The position numbers and the translations under genes were made by a program. From NCBI GenBank assembly GCA_963693365.1, contig CAVNZM010000012.1:8618001-8682000 (forward strand): a stretch of DNA of 64,000 bases, read 5' to 3'. Shown here piece after piece: positions 35,362 to 64,000 of this stretch. Source of the DNA: Amoebidium appalachense (taxonomy: Eukaryota > Ichthyosporea). The stretch's first letter is position 1; every line of letters begins with the position of its first letter. The notes beneath the pieces are model-generated. The model did no database searches, was not told the DNA's origin, and saw only the letters and a list, made by a program, of their open reading frames with translations.

Positions 35362-35518
35362 AGCTGATAACGAGGGTCCCGGAGTGAAGTGTGTGAGGTG
35401 GATATCCTCGATAGTGGTGTTTGTTGGGCTGACTATACCGAGGTAGTTTGGCCGGTCGCGATCGTCCAGTACTTGTGCTGGTTTAGAAAAAATTACTTTT
35501 TTCTAATCAAAGAAACAT

Positions 35519-35616
35519 ATTATGTTGCTGCATTTTTTTCTTCCTTTAGAACGTTATAGTCTTTCCGATTATGTTGCTGCATTTTTTTCTTCCTTTAGAA
35601 CGTTATAGTCTTTCCG
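35519..35616. repeat. Perfect 49-bp tandem duplication in the GEF/GAP 3' UTR
   Basis: The unit starting ATTATGTTGCTGCATTTTTT occurs twice back to back. It lies between stop codon and poly(A) signals, so it should be present in the mRNA. Confidence 0.8.
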
Positions 35617-35989
35617 GAGGCTCAAAAACCCTAGGCAAAACAAAACAAGCTAGCATTGGGGAGGGTGTTGAGTGAAAGAAATTACAGTTGGGGATACCAT
35701 GGATTATAGCGGGGATCATGTCTCGAATGGGTGGGATAAAATGGGATAAAGTGGTACAGCAGACACGGTGCTTTGCACTTTAAATGTTGGATGTTGCATG
35801 CAATCGAGTCAGCTACGTGCCCGCTTGCAATGGGAATTTTTATTAGTTATTGAAGCTCCGATGATCAGGTGAATAATATCTCAATAGTATGCGGGAGTGA
35901 TGGCTTTGTAAACCGCAATAATTATAATGCGAGACAGTAATGGAAACTTGTAGTGTATGCCTGAACTTCAGCCTGATTTACTATGTTAC

Positions 35990-36006
35990 AATAAATAGAC
36001 AATAAA
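35990..36006 (+). terminator. Two AATAAA poly(A) signals, GEF/GAP gene
   Basis: AATAAA occurs at 35990-35995 and 36001-36006, the first such signals after the stop codon, implying a 3' UTR of about 640 bases. A 49-base direct duplication lies inside that UTR. Confidence 0.55.
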
Positions 36007-37050
36007 TATGTTAGTAACGAGCGCTACTTGTTCTCACGAGAGCATACGTGCAAGTTTTTCACTTGTTTTAGGGGGCCTTACAGCACTATCGTGTAAAACG
36101 ATATCGGTGCCTGCAATTGCAGAGCTGAGGCACGTACGGTGTGGCAGAAAGATACGAAGTGTTTTGTATGTGGCGAGCATTCAGACATCGCTAGGATATC
36201 AATAGCCTACAGTATACGGATACGCGCGTGCGCGTGTGTGTGTGCACGTGTGTGGCATGTGTGTGTGCATGTGTGGCTGTGTGTCTGTATCAGCGGAACC
36301 AGACCAAAATAAAAGAAGAAGAATTATTGAACTGTACACGTTTTCTGAGAAGTCTGTGTCATCCGAAAGTGGCACGAGAGGCATCCACTGCGCCACATTA
36401 TATACTTATCAGTGGATGCAGGCTTACCAATCAGCTTACAGATCTTGATGCACAAGAGTGGGGCAATGTGGAATTTATTGATTGCCCCTAAAGGCGAGGT
36501 GGAAACAATTTAGAGATTGAAATTTATACGCCTAATTTTGTGCAGAAGTTCTTAGATATATATAATAAAATGCGAGAGCTTCATAGGGATTTTCATGCTT
36601 TGGTAGTTTCGGCTTGAGTTTATCCTTGGGAATCGTCCTTGCCCGGGCGAATAGGGCCATTTATATCGCTCCAAATAAGCCAACATAAAAATGGAAAAGG
36701 ACGATATGATTGGTGACAGATTTTGATATCACTCGTTTGAGATTCGTAGATCCCCGGGGAAAAGGGGATCAATTTTGCAGCTGTACAATTTAGCTATCAT
36801 TACAAGTTACATAAAGAAAAATACTTTTTATGGCGATAAACAGAACTACAAAGTTAGAAATCGGTTTTACAACAAGTTTATCATTAGTCGTTCATTATCA
36901 AGATGATGTCTTTTCATTGGTATACATACGAATAACAATACATGATAAGATGTATATCAGCAGGCCATTCCACAGAGAATTTTAGCCACACCCTGCCTAA
37001 GCGTAGCACTGAGTATCATCCAATGGTCAAGCTTTTAACTTTCATTTGTT
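36007..37050. other. Intergenic unique DNA, no gene seen
   Basis: Ordinary composition apart from a short GT-rich stretch (36225-36290). No supported coding region between the GEF/GAP poly(A) signals and the 99-aa gene promoter. Confidence 0.5.
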
Positions 37051-37079
37051 AATTTGATTGGATTTTACTGTTCTTGTAG

Positions 37080-37145
37080 CCAATAAATTGATAGTGTCCT
37101 GGAAGCCACATGACCTTCGATGAAGCAAACGCTCCGACTATAAAT
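37080..37145 (+). promoter_or_regulatory. CCAAT and TATA core promoter of the 99-aa gene
   Basis: CCAAT at 37080-37084 is followed 55 bases later by TATAAAT at 37139-37145; a reverse CCAAT (ATTGG) lies at 37057-37061. A pyrimidine-rich stretch with repeated TTTCTTCG at about 37183-37220 follows at the expected start-site distance. None of the multi-exon genes here shows a comparable arrangement. Confidence 0.5.
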
Positions 37146-37486
37146 TGAAAATCGCCAACGGAAAAGCAGGTTCCGGTATTCTTCTTTCGTTTCTTCGTTT
37201 CTTCGATTCATCGTTTCTTGTTTTGCATGCTGACCACTCCTTCGAAGTCAGAAGGATACAAATAACCAGAGAAACGTCTTATTGAGGGAGTCTCTTGTTG
37301 TAAACGAGAGATTTCTCTAGTTATCATAACAACATTACACCCTCAACACCAGCATCGGGGAGCCTTGCGCATTTCTCTTGAAACACGGAGACCTTGACCG
37401 TTAACGCAGGCCTCGGAACCCCTTGTGTCGACATACACAAACAAAACGTCAGAAAACGTCTGCAACTTCTTACCTTTATTGTAAAA

Positions 37487-37786
37487 ATGTCTTACAAGCG
37501 CACCTCCGACGAAGTCATGTGCGAAGACTACTCCTTCAGAAAACTGGCACGCTTTGATGGCACAACATCCTCCGTTCCATATGCCTTCCCAATCTACCAG
37601 CAAGAAACATACACCTACGCAGACTCGCTCATGGACACAGCTCCTTGTGCGTCTGCTGTAGAGATGGATTATTGCAGCCCTCCAGAGGCGATGATGGGAG
37701 AAGCATCCCCTGCATCTGTCGCCATGGAGGTCGAAACGAACTATGCACCCCACCATAGATTCATCACGTCGTTTGTCACCTACTGA
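37487..37786 (+). CDS. Intronless gene, 99-aa protein of unknown function
   Basis: I do not recognise this protein. Seen: an ORF from ATG (context aaaaATGt) to TGA in otherwise unique DNA, with a TATA box about 345 bases and a CCAAT box about 405 bases upstream. The protein starts MSYKRTSDEVMCEDYSFRKL; nearly all its Lys residues are in the first 20 residues, after which it is rich in Tyr, Ser, Pro, Met and acidic residues with repeated Ala-Ser-Pro. No membrane segment, signal peptide or known motif is visible. The style (short, intronless, TATA-driven, low complexity) recalls rapidly induced regulatory genes, but that is only an analogy. A second ORF in the +1 frame overlaps its end and runs on for 46 more codons, so the true C-terminus may differ. 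Confidence 0.55.
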   Translation: MSYKRTSDEVMCEDYSFRKLARFDGTTSSVPYAFPIYQQETYTYADSLMDTAPCASAVEMDYCSPPEAMMGEASPASVAMEVETNYAPHHRFITSFVTY

Positions 37787-37883
37787 CCGAAGAAAGAGGT
37801 CGATGGTAGGCGATGTTGGTAAAGCTAAAAACCATCATGTTGACGGTGGGGGGGGGAAAAATAGAGCGAAACGAAAGGCGATG

Positions 37884-37889
37884 AATAAA
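37884..37889 (+). terminator. AATAAA poly(A) signal candidate, 99-aa gene
   Basis: AATAAA about 98 bases after the TGA of the 99-codon ORF. It lies inside the overlapping +1-frame ORF, so if that ORF is coding the real signal is further on, near 38117. Confidence 0.3.
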
Positions 37890-37925
37890 CGGCTAGACTG
37901 GTGTTTCTCGTACGACTTCTTGTAA

Positions 37926-38611
37926 AAAAATAAGAGGAAACTGACGCAGGTTTATTCTCGCCTTTTTTTTTCACTTTTTTGAGATAGATAAAAAGAAACG
38001 AACGACAGATAAACGTAAGAATGTGCTATAAGCCAAGAATAGTCAAGAGTTGCGCTTGCTGACATTTTTAAAAGCCGGAAGCTAAAAAAGAGCAGGTCCT
38101 GGCGGCCAGGAATGAAAATAAAAAAAATGGCGCCACGAAAATAGAAATTACTGTTAATACAACCATACGTGTGATTGCAGGTTGCACCTGTGCAGATTGA
38201 AACGGCAAAGAAGGCAACGCAAGATGAGGGACTTGCCACTTGCGGGTTTATAATTTTTTTTTGCGTAAAGCAGGGAGTTAAATTGAGCCGGTTCAAACAG
38301 CAGCAGGGAGAGCCTTTCATGCCGCCATGTGCACACTCATAGGCATCCTAGCCATTTGCTTCTCCACATGATGCGTGTTGTTCCTTTTATTCTTGCCACC
38401 CAGAATGTGATTGTTGGGTGCCTGTTTCAGCACGCTCCAAAACGACCATTGTCTGCAGAACTCGAGATGATCTTGGCTATGTATGTTGTCAATGATGACC
38501 GCAGTGATTTTCACTGTATACCATTGCTGATGTACATCATACATCATACACACGCACATGCGTACGCACACACTGACACACACACAATGTGTACACACAC
38601 GTGCATTCACA

Positions 38612-38689
<78 letters not shown>

Positions 38690-39070
38690 CACACGCACAC
38701 ACAATGATAGGTCACAATTAGTCGACACTCATATTTTGCACACCTTAGTGCATAGTAACTTGTCGCTGTTGGTGAAATGTCCGGGTTGTTGTGTTTTAGG
38801 ATGCCCTTATCGCCATCTCCCATCAATTAAAGACATTTTTTTTGCTCTCTCCTTTTCGTTCTTTCTTCCCCCTCTGCCTCTTCTTTTTTTCTCTCCTTTC
38901 TTTCCTTCGTTTCTAATTATTTTACCTGTTTTTTTATGTCCTTTCTTTAAGGCTTCCTTTTTTCATGCTGCGTGTGTGCAACCTGTGTTTGTGTTTGTGC
39001 CAACGAGTGTGTGTGGGGGGGGGGTTGGGGGGATTGTACCCTGAGCTGGTGTATGTGGTTTTGTGTACCA

Positions 39071-39102
<32 letters not shown>

Positions 39103-40131
39103 ATGCGCGCGTGTTAGCTCCCCCTCCCCCCCCCCCCCCTTCCCCCCTCTTCCCTTCGCGGGTACTTTTGTAGACACGCCTGCAACCCCGACATATCGAT
39201 GATGGGGGCTTTACAAACGCATGCACATAATGTGGTCGTTGCTCTCCGGGTCAAACACAACGCAATACAATCTCACCTGGTGTACACTTCCACTGAGTCT
39301 TGTTGACAGGCAAATCGCTGGCCACCTAGCTGCAGGCTTTGCTACTGGGCGTCTTTTTGGTCGACAGGGCTTCTTGTTCATTTTGAAGTAATTGTGGAAG
39401 GCGTTAACTACATGGGAAAAGTTTATTGGTCGAATGAGCTGCGGTGCTGTGAGCTGGGTAATTACTAAGAAAAAGCTAAACTATTCTGCAAAAACGAGAG
39501 TTATTCTGCAAAAAACAGGGAACTGTGTCATTGAGGGATTATTCTGTAGAATGCAGAATCATCGTGGCAAAAACCAGAGTACTAGCCAATAAATGCGGAA
39601 CTATTCTGCAAAATGAGAATCTACTTTGCAGAAAACAGAGAACTATTGTTCAGAAAAGCGGAATTGTTCACCAAATGCAAAAACACTGGGAAGAAACCAG
39701 GGAGCTGGTCTGTAAATTAATGCGGAATCCTTCTGCAAAAGGCAAAATCCCAGTGCACACAGGTGACATGTGCAAAATGCGGCACTACAGTAACTGCAAA
39801 TAGCGAATTTGAGCGTGCTTCTTTGAGCAAAATTTTTCTGCATGTAGAGGAAGTATGTTTATTTTATCAATAATACTACCAAAAGAGTCAAAATCTATTG
39901 CAATGCCTCCTACATACAACAGGCCTTGAATCTATGATCACGATAAGTAGATTGGCTCTGTAGGAAACTAATATATATACCCGTTATGATGGTTTTGTGT
40001 TTTCTGAGCTCAACTTCAGCTGCAGCTAGATTGATTCTAGTGTTGTGTTTGGGTCATCATAACTGATCATGAATCACGGACTGTGGAGTTCATTAGGCAC
40101 CGCAACCAAAGGCATTGTGTAATGGGTGACA
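37926..40131. other. Intergenic DNA with (AC)n and ATTCTGCAAAA repeats
   Basis: (AC)n at 38617-38687, a short (GT)n passing into (GC)n (39070-39113), a pyrimidine stretch at about 38840-38950 and the degenerate repeats at 39473-39790. No gene is supported. Confidence 0.5.
39473..39790 (+). repeat. Degenerate repeats with ATTCTGCAAAA core
   Basis: ATTCTGCAAAA, AACAGGGAACT or close variants recur at least six times in about 300 bases, giving weak ORFs in several frames that are not credible genes. Confidence 0.45.
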
Positions 40132-40325
40132 CGTTTATTAACCCATTGTACGTTTATTAACCCATTGTACGTTTATTAACCCATTGTACGTTTATTAACC
40201 TATTGTACGTTTATTGGGCCCATTGTACGTTTATTAACCCATTGTCCGTTTATTAACCCATTGTACGTTTATTAACCCATTGTACGTTTATTAACCCGGC
40301 ATTGTACGTTTATTAAACCATTGTA
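40132..40325. repeat. 19-bp minisatellite, about ten units
   Basis: CGTTTATTAACCCATTGTA is repeated head to tail with few changes and two short insertions (GGGCC, GGC). Units are contiguous, so it is not a CRISPR-like spacer array. It lies in intergenic DNA. Confidence 0.85.
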
Positions 40326-40800
40326 TGAAGTGCCGCACACATGTGCGTAAGTACCTTCAAAACATGTACATGTGTCCCCTGCAGTTCCGGACAGAAGGTA
40401 GGTACTGAGGAAAATGATTACAATCAGCCAGCCGGGGGAGCACTTCGTGTTTTTGTAGCATATCAGTGAAACTTCATACTATGATTATGGCTATAGCTTG
40501 GAGTCGAGTATGAAAGGTACTTGTGAGTGCTATCGCCCTGGACCAGGTGCCCGGGATAATCGATGTAGCTTGTTCGTCTTGGCCATGTCAACAGTACTAA
40601 TATAATCACTGTGGCGTAGCATGGTACAGTAACTATAAAAACGATATTAATCAGTAAAAACCTTAATTGTGAACGGTCATGAGCGGGATACATATTGGGG
40701 GTGTGATTTTAGTGCCACATGCATATGTTGGTGTGTACGTGTGTGCCACCGGTACCTGGCGGCCGGTGGTGGTGGAGGAGGTGGACCGCCAGGGGGGGGG

Positions 40801-40905
40801 GGGGGGGGGGGTTTGAATGCGTCAAAAAGTACGAAGTACACAAGAACAAACGGATAACACGATGCAGAATGCAAGCCATACAGAAAGAGTATGCATAATA
40901 AGCAG
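40801..40905 (-). mobile_element. SINE-like repeat, 3' part, minus strand (copy F)
   Basis: Read on the minus strand it is almost base-for-base the 3' part of copy A (TGCTTATTATGCATACTCTT to ATTCAAACCCC), with the poly-C tail appearing as poly-G on the plus strand. It lies in intergenic DNA between the 99-aa gene and ACSL. Confidence 0.6.
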
Positions 40906-41221
40906 GGGGGGGGGGGGGGGGAGGTTGCATCTCTAGCCAACTGACACCTTTCCTCTGAGATTTTTCGAGGCTCACGGTTGTCATGCTACTTGAAAAGCTC
41001 GGTTTGCAGGGGGTCGCGAGGAGGGTGTGTGTGTGTTTGGGGGGGGGGGGGGGAGAGGGGGGCAGGCACTACTGTTTCCGGCCAGTACAAGAATAAAACG
41101 CGGAAACAGCAAGTGGCCATGGTCTTGTCAGCCGAGGACGATTTATGAAGAACAAATACTTTTGGGGAGGCCATGCCCGGGCGTGAGGATTTCATGTTTA
41201 GTTTGCAGTGCCAAGTTTGTT

Positions 41222-41227
41222 CTTTTA
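41222..41227 (-). terminator. Possible ACSL poly(A) signal
   Basis: TTTATT on the plus strand reads AATAAA on the minus strand about 510 bases beyond the ACSL stop. It is the best signal I found in that interval, but the position rests on the hexamer alone. Confidence 0.35.
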
Positions 41228-41735
41228 TTACATCTGATTTAATTGCCCTAGTCCATTGAGATCTCGCGCTTGCTGCATGCATGCAGGCAGCATATTGTAT
41301 TCAGTGGGCCAATAAATCCGAAAATAGGCATACCAACCCATAAATAGTCTTTTACAAGGGGGCTCGGTCTCCTATGTATACCCTGGACATAACATTGCGG
41401 TTGACACGATGATAACTAAAACCAAAAGAAAGAAATAAGGGAACTTATTATTTTTTTAAAAAAAAAACCAAACATGCTATACGACTGCATGGTTCTTGTA
41501 CAGTTTAAAAAAAAGTAAGAAAGAAAGAAAAGAAAAAACCACATTCAAGTGAAATTAAAGTATAAAACGAAAAAGCAAGGAAGAAAAGCATCCGGGTCAA
41601 ACCTACCGTAGGGCCCATTGGTTTTTCTTTTCTTCTTTTTTTCCCCAAAGGAACCCTTTAATACGATTCCTACCAATCACAGAAGCGCAACAGTCTCCGC
41701 GCTTGTAAGACACATCGATACCCGCGTTTCTTTAA

Positions 41736-56519
<14,784 letters not shown>

Positions 56520-57580
56520 GTTGCCGGTCGGAGGCTAAACGCCTAGCACGTAATATGTGAATACAGTGCCTAAAACAAACAACCACCTTTTCCTCTCTCT
56601 TCCTGTCTACTGTTTGTTTTCAGTGGCACCGCGGCGCTAAAACAAACAAAGAGCAGCTTTTGAAGTGCGGGGGCGACCAAGGCCCAGGGGCGGGCCCAAT
56701 AAGGCGCGGATGGAAATACGTGCGGAGAGCATAATGCATGATTTATAACCAACCAAATTGTTGCGGTTTCTGTGCTAGCTTTCAACTTGCCACTGTTTGG
56801 CGCATGAAGTGGCATAATATCCTTATCAGTAGTTCAAAAAAAAATATCTAGGCATAAATTATTTTTGCTTAGTAATTTTTTAAATGTTTTTGTAAGCTTT
56901 TATTTTCTCTGAACTTGCGTTTATTGAGTGCATCAAGGACGTTCAAGGGGCACCAAGGAATAAAAAATAGACCCAGCAACATGATTGGTGCTTGCTTCTG
57001 GCCCTCAAAGCTGCTTTATACCGCCTTCCCAAAAAGGCGTATAACCATAAATGGTTAGCCTGCGAAGGGTTCACCAATCTAATTATGGTTACACCCCTGT
57101 GACGTCAGTGAAATCCGAACTTTCATTGCCCCCTAGACTATCTAGGGGGAAGTGGTCCAATATTTCTACTGTAACTTGTCTTTACGGAGTATGTAACGGA
57201 ATATAACGGTTTCATTACTGTATGTGAATAGTGAATAACGGTTTTACTGCTTTAATGTTTATAGTTATGTCGAGTAACACTACAGTATAGTCCTATAGCC
57301 CGGGCTATAGTCGCTGGGCATTGTTTGAATTACAATACTACATAACTCCACGTCTGCTATGTTCGATTGAGCCGTGGGCGATTACGGGTGACCTGTGCTT
57401 TGCATCTTGAGCAATCACCTCCTTCATGGTTACCCAGCTCAAGTTGTCTCACGGCACATTCCCCCTAGGCCTACAGAAACTCACGTCTTACCAAGCAGAG
57501 CACCATTTGCAAACGAGACACCATTGAAACTATACACTCGCGGCTCTCCACGCACACTAGCACGTAACCCCAAGGCCGAC
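56520..57580. promoter_or_regulatory. Divergent promoter region between ACSL and the tail-anchored gene
   Basis: About 1 kb of unique, microsatellite-free DNA between the two divergent 5' ends. It contains TAATGCATGATTTATAACCA, a relative of the CCAAT array in ACSL intron 5, and a TGACGTCA at 57101-57108. No TATA box is placed convincingly. That it is a shared promoter is inferred from layout only. Confidence 0.35.
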
Positions 57581-57664
57581 ATGGACGAGAGGGTGACGGT
57601 GTGGGGACTGTTGTGCTTGGCATTCACGCACACGTTCAAAGGGACGAAACAAGAGGGATTGGTG
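57581..57664 (+). CDS. Candidate 5' exon of the tail-anchored gene
   Basis: An ATG-initiated 28-codon segment (MDERVTVWGLLCLAFTHTFK and on) ends at a donor gtaaga in phase 0, which fits the phase-0 acceptors at 58898/58904. Phase agreement is expected by chance once in three, and nothing else supports coding, so this may equally be untranslated or not an exon. Confidence 0.28.
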
Positions 57665-58904
57665 GTAAGACAATACCCCCCCCCCCCCCTTTTCCATTCT
57701 CAAAAGATCTCTCTCTCTCTTTATCCCCCCCCTCCCCCCCCTCCTCCCTCCCGCCCTCCTGCCCTCCCTCCCTCCCTCCCCCCCCCCCTCCCTCCCTCCC
57801 TCCCTCCCTCCCCCCTCCCTCCCTCTCCCCGCTCACCCCCCTCCCCACCCCCTCCCCTCCCTCCCTCCCTCCCTCCCTCCCTCCCTCCCTCCCTCCCTCC
57901 CTCTCCCTCCCTCCCTCTCTCTCCCCCCTCCCCCCCCCCCCCTCTCTCTCCCTCTCTCTCTCTCTCTCCCCCCCCCCCCTCCCTCCCTCCCTCCCTCCCT
58001 CCCTCCCTCCCTCCCTCCCTCCCTCCCTCTCTCTCTCTCTCTGTTAAAGTTGGCTAAAGAAGCACCCTATGTGCCAAAATTTATAAGATTGGAACAATAA
58101 AGCCAAGGACACGGTTTACGCAAGAAAAAATGGGGTTGGGGGTGGGGGAAGGGGAGCCGGGGGAGGGGGGGGGGGGGAGGGGGGGGAAGCACACATGCAT
58201 TGTGGAGAGGGAGTTTAGAGAGACGTGAATAGAGGAACTGTGGAAGGAGGGGGGGGGGGGGGGGGAAGGGAGGAGGGATGGCCAGAAGGAGACAGGGAGA
58301 GGGAGGAAGGGGGACGGATTGAGTGGGATGGAGAGGGCAAGCGACCGAGAGAGAGAGAGAGAGTGTGTGTGTGTGTGGGTGGGGGGATGGGGGGGGGATG
58401 AGGGAGAGGGAGGGAAAGGGAGTGATAGAAGCCGAGAGAGGCATTCTCTAGCGAGAGGGGAAGGGATGGGGAGAGGGAGGAAGAGGGTTTAGAAGGGGGG
58501 GAGGGGGGGGAAAGGGGGGAAGCAGTGCGGCAGAAGGCAATGGAAGGGGGTGGGGGAGGGGGTGTTTGGGGGGGGGGGGGGGGGTAATGCTTTTTCTTCG
58601 GGCCGTTTCCTCCCCCCTCATGTCTCTCTTTCCTTCCCACCACTTGTCATGTACTGTTCTGTGCTTTTTGTTCGGAGACAGCAGACCTAAGTTACACTTC
58701 ATACCCACCTCTATCTTGTTTTTCGGCCTATCTCCTCCCCCTTCTCCTCCCCCCGTCCCTCCCCCCCCCCCCCCCCGCCGGCGGTGCATATGCCGAATTT
58801 AGGTGTTATGGGTGTTGGATACTTACGTGTTTGTTTTTGCATGCCGTTACATGTTCTAGGGGGTAGTGGGTGGTTGTGTGATGTTCTGACGTGTGTAGGG
58901 ACAG
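57665..58904. repeat. Pyrimidine block then purine block
   Basis: 57678-58042 is almost pure C/T (CCCT, CCT, CT repeats and C runs). From about 58130 to 58585 the same strand becomes almost pure A/G with G runs. The two could pair with each other as a large imperfect hairpin. Confidence 0.8.
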
Positions 58905-58913
58905 GATGAAGGC

Positions 58914-64000
<5,087 letters not shown>

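Larger units (their letters stand above)
40326..41735. other. Intergenic and ACSL 3' flank
   Basis: Contains copy F of the SINE-like repeat, poly-G runs (40793-40811, 40903-40921, 41039-41053) and AAAGAAAG-type A-rich sequence near 41500-41570. ACSL 3' UTR probably occupies part of 41222-41735. Confidence 0.5.

Noticed and set aside
40132-40325. CRISPR array
   Set aside because: Repeats are contiguous without spacers and the DNA is eukaryotic.

Overview
The window is nuclear DNA of an intron-rich eukaryote. Genes are cut into many short exons (about 30 to 210 bases) with GT-AG introns, and a large share of the sequence is microsatellite and homopolymer: (AC/GT)n, (GA/CT)n and long runs of C or G. 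The two large genes, a DH-PH-RA-RhoGAP protein and a long-chain acyl-CoA synthetase of the ACSL3/ACSL4 type, point to an animal or a close unicellular relative of animals (Holozoa). I cannot name the species.

Layout. 1-15.1 kb: no confident gene; low-complexity blocks (1-8 kb), then about 7 kb of ordinary unique DNA with a few weak exon candidates. 15.7-35.4 kb, plus strand: a 20-exon gene whose exons join in frame into a 778-residue protein with a coiled-coil N-terminus, a Dbl-homology (RhoGEF) domain, a PH domain, a Ras-association domain and a RhoGAP domain that keeps its arginine finger. It should both load and switch off Rho-family GTPases under control of a Ras-like input. 37.1-37.9 kb, plus strand: a compact intronless gene with CCAAT and TATA boxes and a 99-codon ORF of unknown function. 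41.7-56.5 kb, minus strand: a complete 22-exon gene for a 719-residue membrane-anchored long-chain acyl-CoA synthetase. 58.9-60.9 kb, plus strand, divergent from the ACSL gene: a small coiled-coil, tail-anchored membrane protein of about 87 residues. The rest, to 64 kb, is intergenic with no convincing gene.

What stands out is how the introns are built. About a third of the 3' splice sites are the last CAG of a (CA)n microsatellite, or of a poly-C run. At least seven introns carry one or more degenerate local copies of the neighbouring exon edge, splice site included. A dispersed, SINE-like repeat with tRNA-promoter-like boxes, a conserved hairpin and a 3' end always fused to a poly-C tract occurs in introns and intergenic DNA on both strands. 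Two foldback (MITE-like) inverted repeats sit inside ACSL introns. All gene models were built by hand from splice consensus, reading-frame continuity and remembered family motifs; no search was run.
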